DNA from: JBPOFM01 sp051252455
Lineage (GTDB): Bacteria; Bacteroidota; Bacteroidia; Flavobacteriales; Flavobacteriaceae
Assembly (NCBI GenBank): GCA_051252455.1
Contig: JBPOFM010000005.1
Location: 236,780 to 300,779 of the forward strand
DNA: 64,000 nt
Direction of reading: 5' to 3'
A program made the position numbers and the translations under genes. The notes below the pieces were generated by a model. That model was not told where the DNA came from, did no database searches, and worked only from the letters and a program-made list of their open reading frames with translations. Shown here one piece after another: positions 33,689 through 43,254 of this stretch (its first letter is position 1; each line of letters begins with the position of its first letter).

Positions 33689-35314
33689 TTATGCAGTAAC
33701 TGAATACATCTTATCTCGCAGTTCCTTTATTTTTTTGTCATCCATATATTCATCAAAGGTCATATAACGATCGATGATCCCTGATGGTGTCAATTCTATG
33801 ACGCGATTTGCAACTGTCTGTGCAAACTCGTGATCATGAGTTGTAAACATGACGGTGCCCTTAAAGTTTTTCAATGAGTTGTTGAAGGCAGTGATACTTT
33901 CCAAATCCAAATGGTTTGTTGGTTCATCGAGCATTAATACATTTGCTCTCATCATCATCATTCTACTCAACATACAACGCACTTTTTCTCCTCCCGATAA
34001 CACATTCGAGGTTTTCAGGGCTTCTTCGCCACTGAAAATCATTTTTCCCAAAAATCCTCTGATATGAACTTCTTCACGTTCTTCTTCCGTTGTGGCCCAT
34101 TGACGTAACCAATCGACCAAAGTCAAATTGTTTTCAAAAAATGAGCTATTATCCAGTGGCAAATAGGATTGTGTGGTAGTAATTCCCCATGAAAAGGTTC
34201 CAGCATCCGCTTTTTCGTAGCCATTAATAATTTGATAAAAAGCCGTTGTAGCTCTGGAATCTCTAGAGTACACAACTACTTTTTCACCTTTATTCAGATT
34301 GATATCAATATTTTGGAACAGGGTATCTCCTTCCGTTGAAGCGGCCAATCCATTTACGTTCAAAATTTGGTCTCCTGCTTCCCGATCGCGTTCAAAAATA
34401 ATTGCTGGGTAGCGTCGGCTTGAAGGTTTTATGTCAGATATATTTAATTTATCAATCATTTTCTTTCTACTCGTTGCTTGCTTCGATTTAGCAACGTTTG
34501 CAGAAAAACGACGAATGAATTCTTCCAATTCCTTTTTCTTTTCTTCAGCTTTTTTATTTTGTTGTGAACGTTGTCTAGCTGCCAATTGAGACGATTCATA
34601 CCAAAATGTATAGTTTCCAGAGAAATGATTGATTTTCCCGAAATCGATATCAGAAATATGAGTACAAACTGAATCCAAAAAGTGTCTATCATGCGATACG
34701 ACAATGACGCAGTTTTCATAATTTGCTAAAAAGTTTTCCAACCAATTGATGGTTTCGTAATCCAAATCATTGGTTGGCTCATCCATGATCAATACATCTG
34801 GGTTTCCAAAAAGTGCCTGTGCCAATAGGACACGCACTTTTTGCTTTCCGTCTAAATCTTTCATTAACGTGTAATGATGTTCTTCCTTAATACCTAAATT
34901 TGAAAGCATTGCAGCGGCATCACTTTCCGCATTCCAACCATTCATTTCTTCAAACTGTACCTGGAGCTCTCCGATTTTCTCTACATTTTCATCACTATAA
35001 TCAGCATATAAAGCATCGATTTGAGTTTTTAAATCGAATAGCGGCTTGTTACCCATCATGATGGTTTCCAAAACGGTATGCTCATCGTAGAGGTTGTGAT
35101 TTTGCTCAAGAACTGACATTCGTTTTGTTGATTCCAAATGCACATGTCCTGATGTCGGATCCATTTTCCCAGATAAGATCTTTAAAAAAGTGGATTTCCC
35201 AGAACCGTTGGCGCCAATAATACCATAGCAATTGCCTTGATTGAAGGACGTATTTACTTCATCGAAAAGGATGCGTTTGCCAAATTGAACTGAAAGATTA
35301 GAAACTGATAACAT
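33689..35314 (-). CDS. ABC-F family ATPase, YbiT-like
   Basis: This 541-aa soluble protein has two ABC domains, without membrane spans. Walker A 1 is GANGSGKST (about 36-44). The first signature region is degenerate (LDGKQKVRVLLAQAL), with Walker B LIMDEPTNDLD. A linker of about 75 residues, rich in Lys/Arg (about 240-310), is followed by a second nucleotide domain with LSGGEKVRC and LDEPTNHLDLES. The Walker A of the second domain is replaced by VVYSRDSRATTAF, as in YbiT. ABC-F proteins act at the ribosome E-site and protect against stalling or antibiotics. The start is ATG 35314 (MLSVSNLSVQF). Confidence 0.9.
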   Translation of the reverse strand: MLSVSNLSVQFGKRILFDEVNTSFNQGNCYGIIGANGSGKSTFLKILSGKMDPTSGHVHLESTKRMSVLEQNHNLYDEHTVLETIMMGNKPLFDLKTQIDALYADYSDENVEKIGELQVQFEEMNGWNAESDAAAMLSNLGIKEEHHYTLMKDLDGKQKVRVLLAQALFGNPDVLIMDEPTNDLDYETINWLENFLANYENCVIVVSHDRHFLDSVCTHISDIDFGKINHFSGNYTFWYESSQLAARQRSQQNKKAEEKKKELEEFIRRFSANVAKSKQATSRKKMIDKLNISDIKPSSRRYPAIIFERDREAGDQILNVNGLAASTEGDTLFQNIDINLNKGEKVVVYSRDSRATTAFYQIINGYEKADAGTFSWGITTTQSYLPLDNSSFFENNLTLVDWLRQWATTEEEREEVHIRGFLGKMIFSGEEALKTSNVLSGGEKVRCMLSRMMMMRANVLMLDEPTNHLDLESITAFNNSLKNFKGTVMFTTHDHEFAQTVANRVIELTPSGIIDRYMTFDEYMDDKKIKELRDKMYSVTA

Positions 35315-35473
35315 AGACTGTATTATAATTTTGTGCAAAAGTAGTCAAAAGCTTTCACATCAAAAAACATATAAAAGGTCCAAAAAACATTTAACAACGC
35401 CTTAACAGCAGTATCGCACCACAACCTTTATTTTTGTTGTTCGTTGAATACGACCGACCTACATTATTTGTTT

Positions 35474-36910
35474 ATGAGATTTCCTATTTTTCTTTTATTG
35501 ACACTGTCAACACTTTTGGGATGCGACAACAGCTCAAATGGTGAGAATTCTTATATTTATTTTGGAGGTGAAATCATTAATCCGAACAATAATTATGTGG
35601 TGTTAATTGATCCGGACGAAAAATCGGACACTTTATATCTCAACGATCAAAATAGGTTCCTGAAAAAGCTGACCAATGCTAAAGCTGGTATGTACACCTT
35701 TACTCATGGTGAGTATCAAAGAATACTTTTGGAACCCAATGATAGTTTAATGGTTCGATTAAATACCATGGATTTTGATGAATCATTAGTGTTTACGGGT
35801 GAAGGCGCTAGAAAGAACAATTATCTGATTGCTGCTTTTTTAGAAAAGGAAATAGATAATAAAAAATTTTTAAGAATGATGTGGGATACCGAACCTGCAA
35901 AATTCGAGGAAGCGTTGAATGCAGACAGAACCATAAAACTGCAAAAATTAGAGGATTTCTTGTTTAAAAAATCGTACTCTGACCTTTTTAAAACGATTGC
36001 AGAAAGCAACATTAATTATGACTATTACTATTATAAAGAGTTATATCCATTCAGTTATTATGGTTACAACAACTTAATACATTATAAAGACTTACCTCAA
36101 GATTTTTATGATTTTAGAGACAAAGCTGATTATAATAGTGAAGAATTAATAGGTGTGAATCCTTATTATCGATTTTTGTTCTTTCATTTTAATAATCTGG
36201 CATTGGTGAAATATTATGAAAATGCTAGTCACAATGTCGTTTTTAACAGTAAATCTGCGCTTTATAATTTAGAAAAATTGCGTTTGATGGATAGCTTGGT
36301 AGATAACAAAAAAATTAAAAATCATCTTCTAAAATCAACAACACGCGATTTTATCGTGGCGAGTGAGGATAGTTCTGAAATTAGAGAAATTTCAAATTCA
36401 TTTTTGAAGAAAAGTAGTAGTGATTCAGACAAAGAATACATTAAGAATTTGGTGAATGCTGTTGAAAGATTGCAACCTGGTAATGAATTACCACCTATAA
36501 ACCTAATATCTTATGATGATAAGGAAGTTATGATTTCGGATTTGATTTCAAAACCTACTATCATCTATTTTTGGTCGTCTAATCTTCCTGTACTTTCTAG
36601 AAATATTCATTACAAAGTGAACTCATTGAAGACAAGATATCCAGAAGTTGATTTTATAGCTATTAATATAAGTGACGACGACACTGCGCACTGGAAAAAT
36701 ATGCTTAATAAATATAAGTTCGCTACGTCGGATGAATATCGCTTTCAAAATTTGAAAGAAAGTTTGAGTTCATTGGTCATCAATTCCGTAAATCGATCGA
36801 TTTTTGTAGGCAGCGATGGAAAAATAAGAAGCTCTAATGCAATGATTTTTACACATGAATTTGAAGATGAATTAGATCATTATCTACACACAAAAAAGGC
36901 TCACCAATAA
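35474..36910 (+). CDS. TlpA-like lipoprotein lacking the CXXC active site
   Basis: This 478-aa lipoprotein has Cys at about residue 17 (LLGCDNSSN). The N-terminal beta domain resembles the DUF4369-type domain of Bacteroidota thioredoxin-like lipoproteins, with a helical middle part and a C-terminal thioredoxin-like domain (about 340-470: LISKPTIIYFWSSNLPVLSR). The usual CXXC after the FW motif is replaced by SSNLPVL, so it has no dithiol and is presumably a binding or structural protein, not an oxidoreductase. ATG 35474 is used (TTG 35444 also in frame). Confidence 0.8.
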   Translation: MRFPIFLLLTLSTLLGCDNSSNGENSYIYFGGEIINPNNNYVVLIDPDEKSDTLYLNDQNRFLKKLTNAKAGMYTFTHGEYQRILLEPNDSLMVRLNTMDFDESLVFTGEGARKNNYLIAAFLEKEIDNKKFLRMMWDTEPAKFEEALNADRTIKLQKLEDFLFKKSYSDLFKTIAESNINYDYYYYKELYPFSYYGYNNLIHYKDLPQDFYDFRDKADYNSEELIGVNPYYRFLFFHFNNLALVKYYENASHNVVFNSKSALYNLEKLRLMDSLVDNKKIKNHLLKSTTRDFIVASEDSSEIREISNSFLKKSSSDSDKEYIKNLVNAVERLQPGNELPPINLISYDDKEVMISDLISKPTIIYFWSSNLPVLSRNIHYKVNSLKTRYPEVDFIAINISDDDTAHWKNMLNKYKFATSDEYRFQNLKESLSSLVINSVNRSIFVGSDGKIRSSNAMIFTHEFEDELDHYLHTKKAHQ

Positions 36911-36945
36911 CGGTAAGCCTCTTCAATGTTTTACAATTTGCTCGT

Positions 36946-37599
36946 TTAATTTCCTTTTTTATAATCTGCTAGAAACTTTTCAAGTCCGATGTCAGTCAAT
37001 GGATGATTTAACAAGCCTGTAATAGAACTCAATGGTCCAGTCATCACATCAGCGCCCAATTTAGCACAATCAATCACATGCATTGTGTGACGCACAGAAG
37101 CGGCTAAAATTTCGGTTTCGAAACCATAATTATCATAAATCATTCTAATTTCTGCAATCAGATTCAAACCATCTGTAGAAATATCATCTAAACGACCAAT
37201 AAATGGTGACACATATGTAGCACCAGCTTTTGCTGCCAATAAAGCTTGACCAGCCGAAAAACATAAGGTCATATTGGTTTTTATACCTTTAGAGCTAAAA
37301 TATTTACACGCTTTAATGCCATCTTTAATCATAGGCAGTTTCACGACAATCTGCTCATGCAAATCCACCAATGCTTCACCTTCCTTCACCATACCATCAA
37401 AATCGGTTGCAATGACTTCGGCGCTTACATCTCCATCTACAAGATTGCAGATATCAACATAATGCTTTAAGATATTATTGGTCCCAGTGATGCCTTCCTT
37501 TGCCATCAACGATGGATTGGTCGTCACACCATCTAAAATCCCCATGTCTTGGGCTTCTTTTATTTGCTCTAAATTGGCGGTATCGATAAAAAATTTCAT
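36946..37599 (-). CDS. Fructose-6-phosphate aldolase/transaldolase-like protein
   Basis: This 217-aa TIM-barrel protein belongs to the short (FSA/TalC) transaldolase group. It opens with KFFIDTANLEQIKEA. The Schiff-base Lys is K87 in VVKLPMIKDG, and FIGRLDDI and ILAASVRH follow. FSA enzymes cleave or form fructose-6-phosphate, while some TalC-type enzymes transfer dihydroxyacetone units in the pentose phosphate pathway; the two cannot be distinguished here, and the lack of other transaldolase in the window says nothing. The next gene on the strand is an SDR, 44 bp away. Confidence 0.88.
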   Translation of the reverse strand: MKFFIDTANLEQIKEAQDMGILDGVTTNPSLMAKEGITGTNNILKHYVDICNLVDGDVSAEVIATDFDGMVKEGEALVDLHEQIVVKLPMIKDGIKACKYFSSKGIKTNMTLCFSAGQALLAAKAGATYVSPFIGRLDDISTDGLNLIAEIRMIYDNYGFETEILAASVRHTMHVIDCAKLGADVMTGPLSSITGLLNHPLTDIGLEKFLADYKKGN

Positions 37600-37643
37600 G
37601 AATTTATAATTTTTTTATTTGTATTAATTGTGATTTTACAAAG

Positions 37644-38447
37644 TTACAATTTATAATGTTTCATCAACATCTTCTCATAAACTTTATCTGGAAGAACACG
37701 TTTAAGTACAATTGAGAATTTCTGCATAAATTCTCCTACTTTGTAATGGATTTTTGGTGCGTCCGTCATGATGATTTGATGAATGGCTTTGGCCATCATC
37801 ATCGGATCTTTTCCTTCATCGACATGGGCATCCATTAATTTTAAGGTATTACCATAAGGCGATTTATAAGGAGAATGTTCCAAAACAGGTGCATGATAGC
37901 GTCCAGCGGCAATGTTGGTGGCGAAATCTCCTGGCGCGACATTCGTCATATGTATATTAAAACCTTTGATTTCCATTCGCATCGCTTCGGTAATCAATTC
38001 CAAAGCGCCTTTACTTGCACTGTAAACACCTCGATAGGGCAAACCCATATAACCAGCAATAGAGCTTATATTAATGATTAAACCCGAATTTTGTACTCGC
38101 ATTTGAGGCAAAACCGCCTTTATAACATTGATGGGTCCAAAGAAATTTGTTTCAAAATTACGCTTGATTTCATCCATTGGAATTTCTTCAACTGGTCCAG
38201 TGATTCCTGCGCCTGCATTGTTGATGACAACATCCAATCGACCTGATTTGACAATGATCGTCTCAATAGCCTTTTCGATGGAGTCTACATCGGAAACATC
38301 CAAAGAAATTAAGTCAAATTTGCTATCCGTATAACGTTCAGGATTTCTGCTTGTTCCAAATACGATAAATCCTTTGGAGGTAAGAAATTCACCAATAGAT
38401 TTTCCAATTCCGGAAGAACCTCCTGTAATGAGAACAACTTTGGACAT
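37644..38447 (-). CDS. SDR-family oxidoreductase
   Basis: This 267-aa short-chain dehydrogenase has the TGGSSGIGKSIGEF cofactor motif (residues 8-21), NNAGAG (about 83-88), the catalytic Ser in INISSIAGYMG and the YxxxK in YSASKGALE. The C-terminus is extended with a basic amphipathic tail (HYKVGEFMQKFSIVLKRVLPDK), typical of the lipid- or membrane-associated SDRs in Bacteroidota. The start ATG 38447 (MSKVVLITG) is chosen over a longer frame to 38507, which would run into the SRP RNA terminator. Substrate is unknown. Confidence 0.88.
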   Translation of the reverse strand: MSKVVLITGGSSGIGKSIGEFLTSKGFIVFGTSRNPERYTDSKFDLISLDVSDVDSIEKAIETIIVKSGRLDVVINNAGAGITGPVEEIPMDEIKRNFETNFFGPINVIKAVLPQMRVQNSGLIINISSIAGYMGLPYRGVYSASKGALELITEAMRMEIKGFNIHMTNVAPGDFATNIAAGRYHAPVLEHSPYKSPYGNTLKLMDAHVDEGKDPMMMAKAIHQIIMTDAPKIHYKVGEFMQKFSIVLKRVLPDKVYEKMLMKHYKL

Positions 38448-38512
38448 AAATAATAGAGTAGTTAGAAATTCAAAAATACAATATAAATAGGAAAGTATAG
38501 GGTACAAAAAAA

Positions 38513-38606
38513 GGCAAGCTACCTACATCACACCGCTACGACCATTTACCTTTGCTGCGTTCCCGCCCTGGAGGATTCAACAGGAGCTGGTTGTGTAGGA
38601 CTTGCC
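38513..38606 (-). ncRNA. ffs: Small bacterial signal recognition particle RNA (4.5S)
   Basis: The minus-strand transcript (about 94 nt) begins GGCAAGTCCTACACAAC and ends GTGATGTAGGTAGCTTGCC, which pair as a long stem. The apical part carries CCAGGGCGGGAACGCAGCA, which is the Bacteroidota form of the SRP domain IV bulge that binds Ffh. A run of seven T's on the minus strand (38506-38512) directly follows as terminator. It guides co-translational targeting of membrane proteins. Confidence 0.92.
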
Positions 38607-38694
38607 GATGCAAAGATACAATCTTTTAATACTTTCGCAATGATTTTTTAAACTGAATTTAATTAAATAACTTGCTTAAAAATTCAACATAATT

Positions 38695-39726
38695 ATGTCA
38701 TTCTCTAAACTTTTTACAATCACGACCTTAAGTCTGTTTTTATGGACTTGTGGCGGTTCCGACACCAAACAAAATAATTTTTCAATAACTACAAATGCTG
38801 AAAAAAACAGCATAGAATTAGGGGAAACCCTTAAATTATCAATAAATAATCCGAAGAATCTAGAGATACAATCCGTTTCATATCAATTGAATGGTAAAGA
38901 TGTTTCAGAAACCTTTGTGGTTGATTCTAAATTAGGAGAACAAACCATCACAGCAACAGTGACATATGATGATACTTCAGAAGAGACTTCAACAACAGTT
39001 ATTTTTCTCAACAATCAAACACCAAAATACTACTCCTATAAAATAATAAACGAATATCCACATGACATTAATGCTTATACTCAAGGTTTGGAATTCCATA
39101 ATGGCGAATTGTACGAAAGCTCTGGTCAATACGGAAAGTCGAAGCTCCGTAAGGTAAATTATAAAACGGCAGAAGTGTTGCAAAATGTGAATTTGACCAA
39201 CCAATATTTTGGTGAAGGTTTGACGATACTAGGTGATCAATTATTTCAACTGACGTGGCGTGAAAATACTGGTTTCATATATGATGTAAATACCCTTGAG
39301 AAAACAGGCACTTTTAAATATGGCAAAAGCAAGGAAGGTTGGGGACTTTGTAATGATGGTACTTCGCTGTATAAATCTGATGGAACGGACCGAATTTACA
39401 CATTGGACGCGACAAATTTCACAGAGCAAGGTTACATTCAAACTTATACCAATCACGGCAAAATAGCGAGTTTAAATGAATTGGAATGGATTGATGGGAA
39501 GATTTACGCCAACATCTACCAGAAAAATGGAGTGGCGATTATTAATCCAGCAAATGGTGCTGTGGAAGGCGTCATTGACTTTTCACCATTAAAAAAATTA
39601 ATAACCCAACATCCGCAACTAGACGTCTTGAATGGCATTGCCTATAATCCGGAAACCAATACAATTTTTGTAACTGGGAAAGAATGGGACAAGCTGTTTG
39701 AGGTTGAAATTTTCGAACAAAAATAA
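38695..39726 (+). CDS. Glutaminyl-peptide cyclotransferase, lipoprotein
   Basis: This 343-aa lipoprotein (Cys at about 19, LWTCGGSD) has an N-terminal Ig-like domain (about 25-105) and a five-bladed beta-propeller of the bacterial/plant QC type. Propeller marks are YTQGLEFHNGELYESSGQYGKSKLRK, FGEGLTILGDQLFQLTW and NELEWIDGKIYAN. It converts N-terminal Gln of exported proteins to pyroglutamate in the periplasm. Its stop is 1 bp before the next gene's start, which suggests an operon with the acyl-CoA thioesterase. Confidence 0.9.
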   Translation: MSFSKLFTITTLSLFLWTCGGSDTKQNNFSITTNAEKNSIELGETLKLSINNPKNLEIQSVSYQLNGKDVSETFVVDSKLGEQTITATVTYDDTSEETSTTVIFLNNQTPKYYSYKIINEYPHDINAYTQGLEFHNGELYESSGQYGKSKLRKVNYKTAEVLQNVNLTNQYFGEGLTILGDQLFQLTWRENTGFIYDVNTLEKTGTFKYGKSKEGWGLCNDGTSLYKSDGTDRIYTLDATNFTEQGYIQTYTNHGKIASLNELEWIDGKIYANIYQKNGVAIINPANGAVEGVIDFSPLKKLITQHPQLDVLNGIAYNPETNTIFVTGKEWDKLFEVEIFEQK

Positions 39727-39727
39727 G

Positions 39728-40117
39728 ATGCAAAATTTTGAAACATATATAGTTGTCGCACAAGAGGATTTAGACAATCTTGATCACGTTAACAACGTTC
39801 GTTACGTGCAATGGGTTCAAGATGTGGCGGAACAACATTGGCATTCAAAAACAACCGAAAAAATTCGAGACAAATTCTTTTGGATACTTCTAAAACACCA
39901 AATAGAATACAAAAATCCCGCAATTTTGGGTGATGTTCTAAAGGTGGTAACCTATGTAAAGCATGCAGAAGGTCTTCGTACCATTCGAATGGTGGAGATC
40001 TATAATAAAAACACAGAGAAACTTCTTGTGTCTTCCGAAACAACCTGGTGTTTTATGAATTCTGAAACAAAACGTCCTGCTCGAATTACGCAAGAGATAT
40101 TTGACTTATTCAATTAA
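39728..40117 (+). CDS. Acyl-CoA thioesterase (4HBT hotdog family)
   Basis: This 129-aa hotdog-fold protein resembles 4-hydroxybenzoyl-CoA/YbgC-type thioesterases. The active-site region is LDNLDHVNNVRYVQWVQDVAEQHW (about 16-39), with Asp/His/Asn arranged as in the family. Length is typical. It probably hydrolyses short acyl-CoA. ATG 39728 follows the QC stop by a single base; the longer frame beginning at 39698 lies within QC and is rejected. Confidence 0.87.
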   Translation: MQNFETYIVVAQEDLDNLDHVNNVRYVQWVQDVAEQHWHSKTTEKIRDKFFWILLKHQIEYKNPAILGDVLKVVTYVKHAEGLRTIRMVEIYNKNTEKLLVSSETTWCFMNSETKRPARITQEIFDLFN

Positions 40118-40179
40118 TTTCAAAGGGATATACTAATTCATTGTTTCAAAAGTTATATTTTTGACCATATCGATTTTTT

Positions 40180-41724
40180 ATGAAGAGAATTCTAACTTTC
40201 GTCGCCACAATTTCTATACTCATCCTTTGGAGCTCTTGCCGAAAGGATTTTGATTTTGAACCAAGTTCTGGCGGACTCCAATTTTCTAAAGACACCGTGT
40301 ATTTAGATACCGTTTTTACAAATATTGGTTCAAGTACATACAATTTAAAAGTCTATAATCGCAGTAATAACGATATCGTAATTCCTACTGTTCGTTTAGG
40401 ACAAGGAGAATCGTCCCACTATCGACTAAATGTGGATGGCATGGCTGGAAAGGAATTTCAGAATATTGAATTATTGGCCAAAGACAGCATGTTCATCTTT
40501 ATAGAAACAACCTTTAACATTCAAGATGTAGTCGCAGCCGACAATCAATTTTTATATACAGATGTCATTGAGTTCGACTCTGGTTCTAATTTTCAAAAAG
40601 TAGATCTAGTCACATTGGTTAAAGATGCGGTTTTTATTTATCCAAATAGAGACTCTCAAGGTGTAATAGAAACACTTACGTTTGATGCTAATGGTGATGG
40701 TATGGATGATGAAACGACCTTACAAGGCCGATTTTTAGAAGATTCTGAATTAATATTCACCAACGAAAAGCCCTATGTCATTTATGGTTATGCAGCTGTT
40801 GACCAAGGAAAAACACTAACAGTCAACGCTGGTGCGCGAGTTCATTTTCATGCGAATTCTGGGTTATTAGTAACCAATAATGCCTCATTGAAAGTCAATG
40901 GGCAATTGAGTCCTGATCAAGGAACGTTAGAAAATGAAGTGACTTTTGAAGGGGATCGATTAGAACCTCTTTTTGAAGATATTCCAGGACAATGGGGCAC
41001 TATTTGGCTTTACAGCGGAAGTGTTGACAATCAAATCAATTATGCAACCATCAAAAATGCGACCGTTGGAATTCTTGCAGAAAACAATCAAAGTGCACCG
41101 ATTGATAAATTGACCATTACTAATTCACAGATCTATAATTCCAGTAATTTCGGAATTTTGGGAAGAGCAACCTCCATCACTGCAGAAAACGTAGTCATCA
41201 ATAAAGCTGGTCAATCGTCTTTCGCTGGGACTTATGGTGGCAAATACAATTTTACCCATTGTACGATTGCAAATTATTGGACCAGTAGTTTTAGGCAGTT
41301 CCCTGCCCTATTCTTGAATAATTTTATTGTGGACGAAAACAATACAACTTTCACAAATGATTTGATGGAAGCCAATTTCAATAATTGTATCATTTACGGC
41401 AACGACAACCCTGAATTTATGCTTGAAGAGGATAACGATGCTGCTTTCAACTTTAAGTTCACCAATTGCTTACTGCGTTTTCAAAATACGAGCAATGTGC
41501 CAACAGGAAATAATTACGATTTTGCGAATAGCGATTTATATCAAAACATCATCTTAAATCAAGACCCAGAGTTTAAAGATCCTTTTAGTAATAAGATGAT
41601 GATCTGTGAAGGATCGCCTGCACAAGGAGCAGGAGCAGATTTTATGGTATTTAACGATATTATAGGAGCTCCAAGAACTAGTATAGATATAGGAGCTTAT
41701 CAAAGTTCCAATTGTGAAGATTAA
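40180..41724 (+). CDS. Beta-helix lipoprotein, 514 aa
   Basis: The signal peptide ends with a lipid-anchored Cys (ILILWSSCRKDFD, about residue 20). The N-terminal ~100 residues look like an Ig-like/immunoglobulin-type fold (DTVYLDTVFTNIGSSTYNLKVYNRS). A Ca-type D-rich loop DANGDGMDDETT (about 168-179) is followed by a right-handed parallel beta-helix (about 205-490) with short Asn/Gly-rich coils. It is an outer-membrane surface protein of unknown ligand. A strong terminator closes the gene, which probably shares the QC-thioesterase operon direction. Confidence 0.82.
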   Translation: MKRILTFVATISILILWSSCRKDFDFEPSSGGLQFSKDTVYLDTVFTNIGSSTYNLKVYNRSNNDIVIPTVRLGQGESSHYRLNVDGMAGKEFQNIELLAKDSMFIFIETTFNIQDVVAADNQFLYTDVIEFDSGSNFQKVDLVTLVKDAVFIYPNRDSQGVIETLTFDANGDGMDDETTLQGRFLEDSELIFTNEKPYVIYGYAAVDQGKTLTVNAGARVHFHANSGLLVTNNASLKVNGQLSPDQGTLENEVTFEGDRLEPLFEDIPGQWGTIWLYSGSVDNQINYATIKNATVGILAENNQSAPIDKLTITNSQIYNSSNFGILGRATSITAENVVINKAGQSSFAGTYGGKYNFTHCTIANYWTSSFRQFPALFLNNFIVDENNTTFTNDLMEANFNNCIIYGNDNPEFMLEEDNDAAFNFKFTNCLLRFQNTSNVPTGNNYDFANSDLYQNIILNQDPEFKDPFSNKMMICEGSPAQGAGADFMVFNDIIGAPRTSIDIGAYQSSNCED

Positions 41725-41730
41725 AAAAAC

Positions 41731-41772
41731 AAAAAAACCTGAAAGCGACGATTCACTTTCAGGTTTTTTTTT
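41731..41772. terminator. Bidirectional terminator
   Basis: The stem AAAAAAACCTGAAAG (41731-41745)/CTTTCAGGTTTTTTT (41756-41770) serves the beta-helix lipoprotein and the convergent glyA. Confidence 0.95.
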
Positions 41773-41785
41773 GGATTGTAAATAA

Positions 41786-43057
41786 CTATACGAATAACGG
41801 CTTCCCGCTCATCATTGCATTTACTTTTTCACTTATAGATTCCAATTTCATTTCATCTTGGTAATTAGTGATGACTTCATCAATCAAACCAACGATGGTT
41901 TCCATATCAGCTTCTTTCAAACCTCTGGTTGTGATGGCTGGCGTTCCAACACGGATTCCGGAAGTTACAAATGGTGATTTATCATCAAAAGGCACCATGT
42001 TTTTATTCACAGTGATTTCTGCTTTCACGAGTGCTTGTTCGGCATCTTTACCAGTTAAGTTTTTATTTCGAAGGTCAATCAACATCATGTGATTGTCGGT
42101 TCCTCCTGAAATAATATCATATCCTCTCTCTACAAATGCTTTTGCCATGGCGGCAGCATTATTTTTGACTTGTAACATATAATGTAGAAACTCATCTGTC
42201 AACGCTTCGCCAAAAGCAATTGCTTTCGCAGCAATAATATGCTCTAACGGACCACCTTGGTTCCCTGGAAAGACACCAGAATCTAAAAGTGAAGACATCA
42301 TTCGCAATTCGCCTTTTGGTGTTTTCATACCAAATGGGTTTTCAAAATCCTGTCCCATCATGATCATGCCTCCTCTTGGTCCACGCAAGGTCTTGTGGGT
42401 TGTTGTTGTAACAATATGGCAATGAGGCATTGGGTCATTTAATATTCCTTTTGCAATCAAACCTGCAGGGTGTGAAATATCTGCCATCAAGATCGCGCCA
42501 ACACTGTCAGCAACTTCCCTAAATTTTTTAAAATCGATGTCTCTTGAATACGCCGAGGCTCCAGCTATAATTAACTTTGGTTGTTCCTTCTTTGCACTCC
42601 TTTCCAAGTCATCATAATCAATTAAACCCGTAGCTTTATCAACTCCATAAAAAGATGGATTATAGAGTTTTCCTGAGAAATTAACAGGCGATCCATGAGT
42701 TAAATGCCCTCCATGTGATAAGTCAAATCCAAGAATCTTGTCTCCTGGCTTTAAACACATTGAATATACAGCAGTATTTGCCTGACTTCCTGAATGCGGC
42801 TGTACATTGACGTAGCTCGCGCCAAATAATGCTTTGGCTCTATCAATGGCGATTTGCTCTACTTCATCCACTACTTCGCAACCGCCATAATAACGTTTCC
42901 CTGGATAGCCTTCAGCATACTTATTTGTCAACACGGATCCCGCAGCTTCCATCACCTGATTACTCACAAAGTTTTCGGATGCAATGAGTTCCAATCCATT
43001 TAACTGTCGTTCTTTTTCTGCTTCAATAAGTTCAAAAATCTGTTGGTCGCGTTGCAT
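41786..43057 (-). CDS. glyA: Serine hydroxymethyltransferase
   Basis: This 423-aa PLP enzyme interconverts serine and glycine with tetrahydrofolate and supplies one-carbon units. The signature YAEGYPGKRYYGGCE (about 48-62) and the Schiff-base Lys in VTTTTHKTLRGPRGG (about 221-235) are clear; the C-terminal part GTPAITTRGLKEADM is typical. ATG 43057 (MQRDQQIFELIEAE) is chosen over a longer in-frame start at 43108. Confidence 0.95.
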   Translation of the reverse strand: MQRDQQIFELIEAEKERQLNGLELIASENFVSNQVMEAAGSVLTNKYAEGYPGKRYYGGCEVVDEVEQIAIDRAKALFGASYVNVQPHSGSQANTAVYSMCLKPGDKILGFDLSHGGHLTHGSPVNFSGKLYNPSFYGVDKATGLIDYDDLERSAKKEQPKLIIAGASAYSRDIDFKKFREVADSVGAILMADISHPAGLIAKGILNDPMPHCHIVTTTTHKTLRGPRGGMIMMGQDFENPFGMKTPKGELRMMSSLLDSGVFPGNQGGPLEHIIAAKAIAFGEALTDEFLHYMLQVKNNAAAMAKAFVERGYDIISGGTDNHMMLIDLRNKNLTGKDAEQALVKAEITVNKNMVPFDDKSPFVTSGIRVGTPAITTRGLKEADMETIVGLIDEVITNYQDEMKLESISEKVNAMMSGKPLFV

Positions 43058-43254
43058 AATTCTGTATATAATTAAAGTTTTTTCAAAAATAATAAATCCA
43101 TCAGTCAATTCGACTAAATTTTGAATTTTTCATTCTCTTTCCAATTAATGTTGTATTGGCTAAAAAGACTATAATTTTAAGTTATTTTTTAGGTTTAAAT
43201 TAAAAATATTATGTAGGTTTGAATACAATTACTCAACAACAAAAAAACTCTATT

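Noticed and set aside
38513..38606. tRNA gene
   Set aside because: No cloverleaf or TTC-type T-arm; the long end stem and GGGCGGGAACGCAGCA core fit SRP RNA instead.
39698..39727. Earlier thioesterase start inside the cyclotransferase gene
   Set aside because: The added residues (RLKFSNKNK) are unlike hotdog proteins; ATG 39728 directly follows the upstream stop.
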